DNA from: Nostoc sp. FACHB-892
GTDB taxonomy: Bacteria > Cyanobacteriota > Cyanobacteriia > Cyanobacteriales > Nostocaceae
Assembly: GCF_014698795.1 (NCBI RefSeq)
Contig: NZ_JACJTR010000038.1
Span: 1-59,666 of the forward strand
Length of the DNA stretch: 59,666 bases
Direction of reading: 5' to 3'
Shown: in pieces, positions 16,998-25,610 of the stretch
Numbering within the stretch: the stretch's first letter is position 1
Layout: each line of letters opens with the position of its first letter
Position numbers and translations under genes: made by a program
The notes under the pieces: generated by a model
What the model saw: only the letters and a program-made list of their open reading frames with translations
What the model was told of the DNA's origin: nothing
Databases searched by the model: none

Positions 16998-17915
16998 ATG
17001 ATTCATAGCACTAAAAACTTAGAAGAAAAATCCATTCCCGTTGCTATTACCCAAGCAGCGCTAAAGATAGCACGCTTTTTTGCTGATGAACAGGTGACAC
17101 CAGAAAAGAAAAAGCAAGTATATCTTAATACATTGGCTGTCTGTGCGGTAAATGATTACATGGAAATGATGAACATTCCCACAGATCCAAGAACCAGCGA
17201 TAGTTGGAATTGTGCCATGCACTATTATGCAGATGTGGCAGACCTGAAGTTGAGTGGATTGGGTCACTTAGAATGTCGCCCCGTAAGTTCTGGTAATCTC
17301 TGCTATATTCCACCAGAAGTCCCGGATGACAGAATCGGCGTAGTTGTAGTTGAGCTAGACATAGAGCATCAAATTGCAACTCTAATCGGGTTTGCTAAAA
17401 CAGTAAAAGCTGGTGAACTTTTGTTTAGCGAGTTACAGACTATTGAGGACTTACTTGCATATCTTGATTCACTTGAAAGGAAGCCGACGGAGGTCAATTT
17501 GAGCTATTGGTTGCAAAATATAATTGATGCAAGTTGGCAGCCGATATCAGAAATTCTAGCCCCAAAAACACCACAATTAGCTTTTCGTTATCGAAACGGA
17601 GTGACGCGGGGTAAGTTGATTGACATGGGGATAGAACTTCCCGGACAATCGCTGGCACTAGTTGTTACGCTTACACCCAAAAATTCGGTAGAAATCCAAC
17701 TGAAATTGCAAATGTATCCATCCGGTGAGCAAGCTTACTTACCCAATAATCTGATTGTCAAAGTGCTAGATGAGAAAGGGATTACTGTTATGGAAACGCG
17801 TGCTGGTCGTGGTAGTACTCATGTAACATTAGAGTTTAATGTTCAAATAGGAGAGCGTTTTAGCGTTAACTTGGAATTGGGGGATATTAATATCACTGAG
17901 AAGTTTGTTATTTAA
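16998..17915 (+). CDS. DUF1822 family protein
   Basis: A 305-residue protein with the DUF1822 pattern: an N-terminal helical region (PVAITQAALKIARFFA), NDYMEMMNIPTDPRTSDSWN, then PPEVPDDRIGVVVVELD and a C-terminal beta domain ending VNLELGDINITEKFVI. Function is unknown; the family occurs in cyanobacteria next to sigma and CHAT/CHASE2 genes. The ATG at 16998 follows GGAAGGAAAC and is preferred; an in-frame ATG at 16956 would add 14 residues. It is 49 bases after the sigma gene and 26 before the CHAT-CHASE2 gene, clearly one operon. Confidence 0.8.
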   Translation: MIHSTKNLEEKSIPVAITQAALKIARFFADEQVTPEKKKQVYLNTLAVCAVNDYMEMMNIPTDPRTSDSWNCAMHYYADVADLKLSGLGHLECRPVSSGNLCYIPPEVPDDRIGVVVVELDIEHQIATLIGFAKTVKAGELLFSELQTIEDLLAYLDSLERKPTEVNLSYWLQNIIDASWQPISEILAPKTPQLAFRYRNGVTRGKLIDMGIELPGQSLALVVTLTPKNSVEIQLKLQMYPSGEQAYLPNNLIVKVLDEKGITVMETRAGRGSTHVTLEFNVQIGERFSVNLELGDINITEKFVI

Positions 17916-17941
17916 GCACATAGGATTATCTATTCCTAATC

Positions 17942-20293
17942 ATGCAAAAGTTGGTTGTCTTGAAGCTAGATGGTGATTTGAGCCAGGGAGTAAAAGTCAC
18001 ACTGGAGATTGGGGCAGAAGGCGATCGCGCCAGTATAGAAGTTCAAGGCTATCTGCCCTCAAAGCCAGAGATAATTGCAGATTATCAGCTTTGGCGAACA
18101 ACCTATCGCAGTTTATCAAGTTTTCGCATTACACCGCTGAACATTCATGTCGGAACTTCTCTTAATGAGCATCTTAACAACTGCCACAAGTTAAACAAGA
18201 AGTTAAATGAGCAAATGAATAGTTGGCTCAATTGTAATTCCTTTCGCCCAGTGAAGGAGAAATTACTTAAACAGCTAACGTCAGATGATACAGTCCGCGT
18301 ACTAATCAAAACCAGTGACACCTGGCTACGTCGTCTTCCGTGGCATTTATGGGATTTTTTTGAGGATTACCAAAAAGCAGAAGTTGCTTTAAGCGCCCCA
18401 GAGTATGAATATCTGCCAAAACCAAAGACAAGTACTATTGCAGGTCAAGTAAAAATCTTAGCAATTCTAGGTAATAGTGAAGGAATCTTGATTGACAAAG
18501 ATCGAGAGCTATTGGAGATGTTACCAGATGCAGAAACAACTTTTCTAGTAGAACCACAGCGCAGCCAGTTAAATAAACAGCTTTGGGAGCAAGACTGGGA
18601 TATCTTATTTTTTGCCGGTCATAGTGAAAGCCTGGAGGATGGCAAGAGCGGTAATATCTATATTAATGAAACAGATTGCTTAACAATTGAGCAGCTTAAG
18701 TATGCCCTTAAAAAAGCTGTAAGCCAAGGATTGCAGTTAGCTATTTTTAATTCCTGTGATGGTTTAGGACTAGCATCTCAGCTAGAAGATTTGCATATCC
18801 CACAAATCATTGTGATGCGGGAGCCAGTGCAAGACTTAGTGGCGCAAGAGTTTTTAAAAAATTTCCTCGAAAAATTTTCCAGTGGCGAGTCTCTGTATTT
18901 AGCAGTACGAGAATCAAGAGAAAAGTTACATGGTATTGAAGATAAATATCCTTGTGCAGTTTGCTTACCGATAATTTGTCAAAATCCAGCAGCAATACCA
19001 CCAACTTGGAAAGACCTGCTTAAAAAGCCAGAACCCAAAACTGGACAAACTCAACTAAATAATTATAGAACTCGCTCGTACTCTAAACCGCTTAGTTTTC
19101 AAAAAGTACTGTTGTTAAGTTTGGCGATCGCTGGTTTGGTGATGGGGGTACGCTGGTTAAAAATACTACAAAAATGGGAGTTACAGGCTTTAGACCATTT
19201 AATGCAGCTACGACCCCCTGATAAACAAGATAAGCGGATTTTAGTAATTACTATCAACGAAGAGGATTTCCAATTAAAAGAGCAACAACAAAGAAAAGGC
19301 TCGTTATCGGATTTGGCACTGATGCAACTGTTAGAAAAACTTGATTCTTATCACCCACGGGCAATTGGTTTAGATATATACCGAGATTTTCCAGTAGATG
19401 CAAAGTATAGGAATTTAGCTACTCGTTTACGAAACAGCGATCGCTTTTATGGGATTTGCGAAGTTAGTGAAGGGGAGCAAAAGCCAGGTATTGCGCCACC
19501 TCCAGAAATTTCCTTACAACGCCAAGGATTTAGTGATTTTGTAGTTGACTCAGATTATGTTATCCGTCGCCATTTAATAGCGATGGAACCAAGTTCTACA
19601 TCTCCTTGTACCACACCTTATGCGCTTAGTGCGCGGTTAGCTTTTCATTACTTACAGTCTCAAGGTATTAATGTTAACTACACTCAGCAAGGAGAGTTAC
19701 AAGTAGGTAAAATTGTCTTCAAGCAATTGCGTTCGCACATGGGCGGGTATCAACAAATTGATGATAGAGGTTATCAAGTTTTACTTAATTACCGTTCTTC
19801 TCCTTCTCTAACGCAAGTTGCTGAACAAGTCAGTTTAAAAGATGTGCTTACGGGCAAGGTTAACTCTAGCTTGATCAAAAATCGAATTATTCTGATTGGT
19901 GTTAGCGCTTCTAGTGCAGGCGATATTTTTTTAACTCCCTTGAGCGAAATGCCAGGTGTAATTATTCATGCTCAAATGGTGAGCCAGATCCTTAGTGCAG
20001 TTTTGGATGGACGGCCCTTGCTCCAGGTTTTGCCTTTTTGGAGCGAAGTAGTATGGGTTTTGAGTTGGTCTTTTGTTGGAGGGACAATTGCTCGGTGTTT
20101 CCAAACAATCGTACTTTGGGGATTAACAACAGGAGCAGCACTTATGGGTTTATATGGCTTTTGTTATTACCTATTAATACAAGGATATTGGATACCACTT
20201 GTTCCTTCGGTTTTGGCTTTAGGGATGACTGGAGGAAGCGTAGTAGCCTTGCGTCTTCAACAAATTAACAGTAATGAGTCTATAAAATTCTAA
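17942..20293 (+). CDS. CHAT-CHASE2 membrane protein
   Basis: A 783-residue protein. The N-terminal third is a CHAT (caspase-like) domain: ILFFAGHSESLEDG carries the His and LAIFNSCDGLGLA the Cys of the catalytic dyad. A transmembrane helix (VLLLSLAIAGLVMGVRW, about residue 390) leads to a CHASE2 sensor region (ALDHLMQLRPPDKQDKRILV...ITINEEDF). Three C-terminal transmembrane helices follow. CHASE2 is an extracytoplasmic sensor; here the output is a putative protease instead of a kinase or cyclase. It probably senses an envelope signal. It overlaps nothing and is followed after two bases by the DUF928 gene. Confidence 0.88.
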   Translation: MQKLVVLKLDGDLSQGVKVTLEIGAEGDRASIEVQGYLPSKPEIIADYQLWRTTYRSLSSFRITPLNIHVGTSLNEHLNNCHKLNKKLNEQMNSWLNCNSFRPVKEKLLKQLTSDDTVRVLIKTSDTWLRRLPWHLWDFFEDYQKAEVALSAPEYEYLPKPKTSTIAGQVKILAILGNSEGILIDKDRELLEMLPDAETTFLVEPQRSQLNKQLWEQDWDILFFAGHSESLEDGKSGNIYINETDCLTIEQLKYALKKAVSQGLQLAIFNSCDGLGLASQLEDLHIPQIIVMREPVQDLVAQEFLKNFLEKFSSGESLYLAVRESREKLHGIEDKYPCAVCLPIICQNPAAIPPTWKDLLKKPEPKTGQTQLNNYRTRSYSKPLSFQKVLLLSLAIAGLVMGVRWLKILQKWELQALDHLMQLRPPDKQDKRILVITINEEDFQLKEQQQRKGSLSDLALMQLLEKLDSYHPRAIGLDIYRDFPVDAKYRNLATRLRNSDRFYGICEVSEGEQKPGIAPPPEISLQRQGFSDFVVDSDYVIRRHLIAMEPSSTSPCTTPYALSARLAFHYLQSQGINVNYTQQGELQVGKIVFKQLRSHMGGYQQIDDRGYQVLLNYRSSPSLTQVAEQVSLKDVLTGKVNSSLIKNRIILIGVSASSAGDIFLTPLSEMPGVIIHAQMVSQILSAVLDGRPLLQVLPFWSEVVWVLSWSFVGGTIARCFQTIVLWGLTTGAALMGLYGFCYYLLIQGYWIPLVPSVLALGMTGGSVVALRLQQINSNESIKF

Positions 20294-20295
20294 TT

Positions 20296-21186
20296 ATGAT
20301 TAACTCTATTAAACTATCCTTAACTATTATTTTAGCGTTGATTAATGCGATACCAGTTCAAGCACAGCTTGCTAAACCGACTAATTCGGTGCAACCCGCA
20401 ACGGGCAACGCCAGCCAACAACCAAAAAATAGATTAATTTTTCAAACACCACCACCACCGCCACCGAATACAGGTGCCCCTGGGCAACGCAGAGGAGGTG
20501 GAAGCCGTGGCTGTTTAAATGAAACCACACAAAATGTACAACTTGAGAGTAAGTTGCTCATAGCTTTAGTACCTGAATATTCGAGTTTACGAGTGGTTTC
20601 GGGGTTAACGACTCAGCAGCACCCTACATTCTGGTTTTATGTTCCTTATACATCTGACTCTTCTTATGCCAAATTAGTAATAGAGGATGAAAAAGCTCAG
20701 ACTTTTTATAAAATATCTTTAGCACAAAGTCCAGGGATAATCGGTGTAACCCTTCCCTCTACCTCTTCACCTCTTGAAATCGGTAAGCAATATCGTTGGT
20801 ACTTCAACATCTATTGCAAGCAAAATAATAAATTCCTGACTTCTGTAGAAGGAAACGTGCAACTGTTAGCGCTCAAACCAAATGTGCAAGACCAAATAAG
20901 TAAAGCAACACCAAAGCAACAAGTCGCTCTTTATGCTGCCAATGGTATTTGGTACGATGCTTTGACTACTTTGGCTAATTTGCGTCGCACTTTTAAACAG
21001 GATACTAACTTAGTAAGCGATTGGGCTAGTTTATTAGAGTCTGTAGACTTGCAAAACTTGGTTACAGAACCAATACTTGATTGCTGTCAGCCTGAAGCAC
21101 AAACAGCAACAACACAGGCAAATATCGCTACAGCCAATTTCCGACAAGAACGTAGGGTGCCCAAAATCTTGGACGTTGGTAACTAG
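20296..21186 (+). CDS. DUF928 exported protein
   Basis: A 296-residue protein with a signal peptide (LSLTIILALINAIPVQAQ), a Pro-rich linker (TPPPPPPNTGAP) and the DUF928 body (RGCLNETTQNVQLESKL, LIALVPEYSS, HPTFWFYVPY, YRWYFNIYC). DUF928 proteins are common in cyanobacteria beside CHAT and hemagglutinin genes; their function is unknown. Its last 59 bases overlap the end of the convergent TPR-CHAT gene, so the two mRNAs are complementary at their 3' ends. Confidence 0.88.
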   Translation: MINSIKLSLTIILALINAIPVQAQLAKPTNSVQPATGNASQQPKNRLIFQTPPPPPPNTGAPGQRRGGGSRGCLNETTQNVQLESKLLIALVPEYSSLRVVSGLTTQQHPTFWFYVPYTSDSSYAKLVIEDEKAQTFYKISLAQSPGIIGVTLPSTSSPLEIGKQYRWYFNIYCKQNNKFLTSVEGNVQLLALKPNVQDQISKATPKQQVALYAANGIWYDALTTLANLRRTFKQDTNLVSDWASLLESVDLQNLVTEPILDCCQPEAQTATTQANIATANFRQERRVPKILDVGN

Positions 21187-23755
21187 GATTTTGTAACAAA
21201 GCTAGTTGGGCACGACGCAATGCTTCGGCTTTAGTTATGTTAGGTGTTTTAGCTAATTCTTGGTAGAAGTAGCTCATCAGTATCGAAGTAGATTGATCAT
21301 CTATGTTCCATAGGGAGGCAAGGGTACTGCGTGCCCCAGCACGAACAGCTACCCCAGCTAATCCTAAAGCAGCTCGATTATCACCACTGGCTGTCTCACA
21401 AGCACTCAGTACTAGCAATTCAACTGGTTCTGGTTTGTTCTCCTCTCTAGTTCTCAAAAAATCGCTTAATTCATTAACTTTAATCTGCTTATCCCAAGAG
21501 AGAACAAACGTTTTATTAACATCGGAGCTAAACTGTCCATGAGTTGCCAAATGAATAACTTTAAAAGGCAACGATTTCATCTGCTTCTGGAGCGCCTCTG
21601 AAGTAAACTGCTGATTCAGTAGCACTTTTGTTTCTACTTGTAACTTAATTGCTTGTAATTCACGTTCTACGTTTGGTAAGGCTGAAAATCCTAAACGTGC
21701 TTCACTTAACCCTGCTGTTAGTGCCTGTAATTGTCTCTTTGGTATAGCCTTGGGATCAAATAGTTGTAAACCTGGGGTAATTGCTAGGGCATACTTTTCT
21801 ATTAAATATTGTTTGCCATCATAGAGCGATGCCATTGGTATATTCCGTAATCCACCATCTAAAACAAATACCAATGTTTTTATTTCATTCTTGCCTAGTT
21901 CAGCTTCAGCAGGCCGAATCAACCAATCGTATACCTGTGCAGATAGAGACTGAACCAGCCGTAATGTGTGAGGCTCAGGGATATTTTCTTGCAATTGCTC
22001 AAGAGTCCTGTCCACATCTTGCTTAACTATATTGGTAGCGTAATGTTTTAAATCCTTTTGTCCTGGCAACTTCAAAATAACTTCTAAGCGGTCTGGTAGA
22101 ATTATTGGATAAAGAATTGCTGCACTTTGGTCTTGCTCAACCACTTGGTCAATTTCTACCTTTGCAGTTAAACAAGCTTGTCGAAAGAAGTTATCTAGTT
22201 CTGCCAATTGTAAAGTTTCAATTAGAAACCGAGCTTGTCTTAGGTTGTCTGGCGGTGGCTCTAAGTTCCCTTTTGTTTGTACCAGCAATTCCACCAATTC
22301 ACGATACACTGGTTCCACACTTTCACGAAAGGTAAACTGAATTCCTTGATTAGTAGTAGCTAAATCGCTGCGTAAAGTTTGAAGGGTTTCGATTGCTTTA
22401 GAATAGTATGAAATCGCTTCCTTATTATCTCCTTTGTTTTTAAGTAAACGCCCCATTTGCCATTCCCATTGATAACCAATATCAGACGCATCAATACTTT
22501 GTGCGATGAATAAAGCTTTTTGCGTAAGCGATTGAGCATCAGTAAATTGTTTTGTTTGTTCGTACAACCAGCCGAGAGTACCTAGAGCATAAGACTCTGC
22601 CCGTTTATCTTCTAGACTTTGTGTCTGCTCAATCGCTTTTGCTAACAGATGGGCAATATCTATCCATGAAAAAGCGATCCCGCTTGCTTCCTGTTTTAAT
22701 CGTGCTAAATTTTGGGCAAAATTAATTTGAGCGTAAGCTGCGATCCGGCTTGGGGGTAACTTGTTAATCTCTGACTGGACTTGGGGCACCAATACGACGG
22801 CACTACTCCATTGCTTTGTTTTCAAAAGAAAACTAAATTGATTCAACAGCAATTGGATACGCATACTTGGGGGAATTGATATAGCAGCAGCTTGGCGATA
22901 AAAATCTAAACTAGCTTGAGTGTCTCCCTGATCTTGTGCTGCATTAGCTAGGCTGATTAAAACTTCAGCAATTTCTGGATTTGCTTGCAAGGATAAAGCC
23001 ACTTTCAGACTCTGCTTTAATACCTGTTGGGATTCATTCAAATCCCCTACAATTCGTAGTACATCACCAAGACTACGCAGCCCTGTAGATTTCAAAGCTG
23101 AGTCTTCTTGCTTTTCAAGGCTTTGTTGTACTTCGGTCAGAATCTTTTTAGCTTGAGTATAAAGTCCTAACATTTGCAAAGCTTGTGCAGAAACGATGCG
23201 ATTGCGGGTAAATTTAGCCCAATCGCCTGTTTGCGTATAAATCTTAGCAGCTTGCTCCCAGGTTTGTAATGCAGTTTCAGCTTGTCCCCGTGCTAACTGA
23301 AAATGCCCTTGCACATCTAATGTTTGGGCAAGGATTTGCGAACTTTCTGGCGAGTTATTTAAATTTTCTAATAACTTGAAACCTTTGGTGATTGCCTCTC
23401 GTGCTTCTGTCCATAAACCAAGTTCTTGATAAGCTAAGGACAAGTTCCTTAAAGTCATCGCAAGCCTTAGCTGATTTCCGTTACGAGCATAGTTAGCCGC
23501 AGCTAGTTCTAGACTCTTAACAGCATCACCAAATTGTTGAGCTTCATACAAAGCTCTGCCTTGTTGTACCAGATTTTCTGCATTAAGTGAACCTGGAGAA
23601 GGTATGTTTATTACAACCCTTTGAGCAGCACTAGGCAAAACTGTTGTTACTAAGAACAGTGCTGTAAGTATAATTACGCTTACATTGCGTTGCACTATTG
23701 TTTGCAACTTTTTAACTCTGCGCTGGGCTTTTCGCCAAAATCTACTTGACAACAT
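21128..23755 (-). CDS. exported TPR-CHAT protein
   Basis: An 875-residue protein. An N-terminal signal anchor (VSVIILTALFLVTTVLPSAAQ, about residues 25-45) precedes roughly 500 residues of TPR-type repeats (for example ALYEAQQFGDAVKSLELAAA, LGLWTEAREAITKGFKLLEN). A C-terminal CHAT domain follows with the caspase-like dyad in VIHLATHGQF (His) and LLVLSACETASGDNR (Cys), ending FWAPYVLVGNWL. TPR-CHAT proteins include separase-like proteases. This one is predicted to be exported, and the neighbouring giant TpsA proteins are possible substrates, which is inference. Its 5' ~75 bp are duplicated at 31228-31305. Confidence 0.92.
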   Translation of the reverse strand: MLSSRFWRKAQRRVKKLQTIVQRNVSVIILTALFLVTTVLPSAAQRVVINIPSPGSLNAENLVQQGRALYEAQQFGDAVKSLELAAANYARNGNQLRLAMTLRNLSLAYQELGLWTEAREAITKGFKLLENLNNSPESSQILAQTLDVQGHFQLARGQAETALQTWEQAAKIYTQTGDWAKFTRNRIVSAQALQMLGLYTQAKKILTEVQQSLEKQEDSALKSTGLRSLGDVLRIVGDLNESQQVLKQSLKVALSLQANPEIAEVLISLANAAQDQGDTQASLDFYRQAAAISIPPSMRIQLLLNQFSFLLKTKQWSSAVVLVPQVQSEINKLPPSRIAAYAQINFAQNLARLKQEASGIAFSWIDIAHLLAKAIEQTQSLEDKRAESYALGTLGWLYEQTKQFTDAQSLTQKALFIAQSIDASDIGYQWEWQMGRLLKNKGDNKEAISYYSKAIETLQTLRSDLATTNQGIQFTFRESVEPVYRELVELLVQTKGNLEPPPDNLRQARFLIETLQLAELDNFFRQACLTAKVEIDQVVEQDQSAAILYPIILPDRLEVILKLPGQKDLKHYATNIVKQDVDRTLEQLQENIPEPHTLRLVQSLSAQVYDWLIRPAEAELGKNEIKTLVFVLDGGLRNIPMASLYDGKQYLIEKYALAITPGLQLFDPKAIPKRQLQALTAGLSEARLGFSALPNVERELQAIKLQVETKVLLNQQFTSEALQKQMKSLPFKVIHLATHGQFSSDVNKTFVLSWDKQIKVNELSDFLRTREENKPEPVELLVLSACETASGDNRAALGLAGVAVRAGARSTLASLWNIDDQSTSILMSYFYQELAKTPNITKAEALRRAQLALLQNPSYQRPRFWAPYVLVGNWL

Positions 23756-23769
23756 ATTTATTTACCAAA

Positions 23770-23943
23770 TTAATTGAAAGTAGATTTTGCAGAACTACAA
23801 GTAAGTGGTGACTGCTGCCAGTTCCTGTAGGGAGTGCCATTAGATGTGTTGGCTCTAAGTACTGTCACATTCCTCACATTTCCTTGTCCATTAGAGCGAT
23901 AGTCATTGAAGCACCCCAATGAGTAGAAACCCAAACCTGACAT
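23770..23943 (-). pseudogene. internally deleted TpsA (hemagglutinin) gene, 57-codon residue
   Basis: The frame starts MSGLGFYSLGCFNDYRSNGQ and ends YRNWQQSPLTCSSAKSTFN. The start matches the beginning of the TpsA gene at 31320-34889 (MSGLGFACWGALA) and the end matches the C-terminus of both TpsA proteins (HKNWQQSPVTCSSAKSADN). Its upstream DNA also matches that of the intact gene. An in-frame deletion has removed more than 1,000 codons. There is no signal peptide or secretion domain, so it is unlikely to be functional. Confidence 0.75.
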
Positions 23944-24052
23944 TGCACCCCCCCCACTAATAGCAGCACCAAAGCCTAGTTAAGCATAAATCAAGTTACT
24001 AGCTGGTAAATAGTGAGTAACTAGGCTACTAATCTTTCACCTGAAAACTCCG

Positions 24053-24089
24053 GTTTTTCGCAAAAGCTTAAAAAATTTACAAAACTTTA
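24053..24089 (-). promoter_or_regulatory. shared upstream motif, copy b
   Basis: TAAAGTTTTGTAAA then GCGAAAAACCGGAGTTTT on the - strand, 110 bases above the deleted TpsA frame. It is almost identical to copy d (34998-35034), including position relative to the start, so this region is a duplicate of that promoter. Confidence 0.65.
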
Positions 24090-24300
24090 CTTTATAAAGT
24101 TCTCAAGCCATCCCTCCCCTAGTAATGCCTGAGCAAGTGAGTGAACCAATAGATCAGGCGTTGCCGCCGTGTAAAATTTTATTTAGTTAAATATCTGCAT
24201 TAGCTGATTACTGCTGATCAGATCATATTGCGATCGCTACTTCCAAACGCTATTTTGATTCGACATTTTCTCATGCTTGGGCGGTGTGGTCGAGCAATTA

Positions 24301-24345
24301 TAAAAGGGAGAGGCAAGCTCAACTTACCTTTCCCCTCCCTATTTA
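24301..24345 (-). terminator. terminator of the RTX gene
   Basis: Downstream of the RTX stop the - strand forms AGGGAG..GGTAAG / CTTGCC..CTCCCT followed by TTTTAT, an imperfect stem with a short T-run. Confidence 0.55.
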
Positions 24346-24356
24346 ATTACGATTAA

Positions 24357-25367
24357 TTAAAGAATAACGTCGCTTGTGGGATTTCCTGCTGCCACAAACA
24401 GTGTTGGCGCTCCGGTAAGCTGAATCTCAAAGTCAGCGCCAAAATCGAAATCGGTATTAGCTGCAAGAGTACCTGCTACATACCTAACTTGACCAACTGC
24501 GGAGAATGCGGCAGTATCAATGAAAGTGAAGGCTTGGTTTCCTTCTAAAGAGGGGTTGGCATCAATAGTAGATAAATCGATTTGGTCACCTAGCGAGGCA
24601 TTGTTTCCAACAAAGTCAGTGATAACATCGCTTGATGATGCACCAGGTTGACTCTCAAGAAGTAAGTCAAAATCGAAAATATCGTTACCTGCTCCTCCAG
24701 TAAGGCGATCAGTCCCGCTACCACCTTTAATCGTATCGTTGCCATTTCCACCCGATAATTGGTTATTTTGGTTGTCGCCAACAATACTGTCATCTGCATT
24801 TGTGCCGATGACATCATCAAAGTTGACTACTGTAAATGGCAATGTTCCCAAAGCAGGAACGTTATTGACAACCAAACTTCGGGTTTCTAAGTTAACAGTG
24901 AGAGATGCCCCATCCACAGATTGGGATGCATCTATGGTGTTGTTGGCAACACCCCCATTAGCAACAATGTTTTCTACCCTCAAGAGCGTGTCTAGCCCCA
25001 ATCCCGCAGGTTTTCTAACGGTTCCAAGACCTGACAAGATAATCCCCCGAGGTGTGCCTCTATAGATTACGGTATCAAAACCGTCTCCGCCATCAATTCT
25101 GTCGTCACCCTCACTGAAAACGAAGGTATCATCGCCGTTACCAACACCCCCAATCAGAGTATCCCTGCCAGAACCACCATTGAGAATATCGCTACCAGCA
25201 CCCCCATCAAGGATATCGATACCCCTATTGCCGTTCAGGATATCGCTACCAGCACCCCCATTAAGGGTATCACTGTCATCAGTCCCATTTAGGGCAGGAC
25301 GAAAGATAGATGGGGTACCGTTGATGGTATTGTTGTCATTGAAATCACTACCGTTAATGAGTACCAT
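24357..25367 (-). CDS. RTX-type calcium-binding repeat protein
   Basis: A 336-residue acidic protein with hemolysin-type nonapeptide repeats (GGAGSDILN, GGSGRDTLI, GGNGNDTIKGGSGTDRLTGG) in two blocks, about residues 30-75 and 205-235. The C-terminus (VITDFVGNNASLGDQIDLST) is typical of secreted RTX proteins, which fold on calcium outside the cell. There is no N-terminal signal; type I secretion is expected. The ATG at 25367 (MVLINGSDFND) is preferred because this start recurs in the family; an upstream ATG would add 24 residues read from promoter-like sequence. Copy c of the shared motif lies 55 bases upstream. Confidence 0.88.
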   Translation of the reverse strand: MVLINGSDFNDNNTINGTPSIFRPALNGTDDSDTLNGGAGSDILNGNRGIDILDGGAGSDILNGGSGRDTLIGGVGNGDDTFVFSEGDDRIDGGDGFDTVIYRGTPRGIILSGLGTVRKPAGLGLDTLLRVENIVANGGVANNTIDASQSVDGASLTVNLETRSLVVNNVPALGTLPFTVVNFDDVIGTNADDSIVGDNQNNQLSGGNGNDTIKGGSGTDRLTGGAGNDIFDFDLLLESQPGASSSDVITDFVGNNASLGDQIDLSTIDANPSLEGNQAFTFIDTAAFSAVGQVRYVAGTLAANTDFDFGADFEIQLTGAPTLFVAAGNPTSDVIL

Positions 25368-25421
25368 AATCAGCAAGTTGTTAAACGAGGTTTCTACGAT
25401 GACATCAGCCCAAAACCCAAA

Positions 25422-25457
25422 TTTTTCGTAAAAACTCAAAACTTTTACAAAACTTTA
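25422..25457 (-). promoter_or_regulatory. shared upstream motif, copy c
   Basis: TAAAGTTTTGTAAA followed by CGAAAAATTTGGGTTTT on the - strand, 55 bases above the chosen RTX start. It matches copies a, b and d in both blocks and in spacing. Confidence 0.6.
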
Positions 25458-25469
25458 CAGACGCAAATT

Positions 25470-25575
25470 TCAAACCACTATGATTACTTTCTCTGCCAAT
25501 TAACCAACTCTCTCTACTCGTTCTAATCAATCAAAACCCCCTCAACACAAGCAATTCCCCACTGCGGAAACTTCG
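25470..25575 (-). pseudogene. 3' remnant of a 35037-type gene joined to CHAT 5' sequence
   Basis: CTCGTTCTAATCAATCAAAA and GCAATTCCCCACTGCGGA match the 3' end of the gene at 35037-36275 (around 35060-35115). At TTCGCCA the sequence switches to the 5' end of the TPR-CHAT gene (AAATCTACTTGACAACAT). TTCGCC occurs in both parents, so the joint is consistent with recombination at a very short shared sequence. Confidence 0.6.
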
Positions 25576-25610
25576 CCAAAATCTACTTGACAACATATTT
25601 ATTTCCCAAA

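Noticed and set aside
16995..23755. Type III CRISPR-associated TPR-CHAT (Craspase) interpretation
   Set aside because: No Cas genes or CRISPR array nearby, and the TPR-CHAT protein has a signal segment, so an exported role is more likely.
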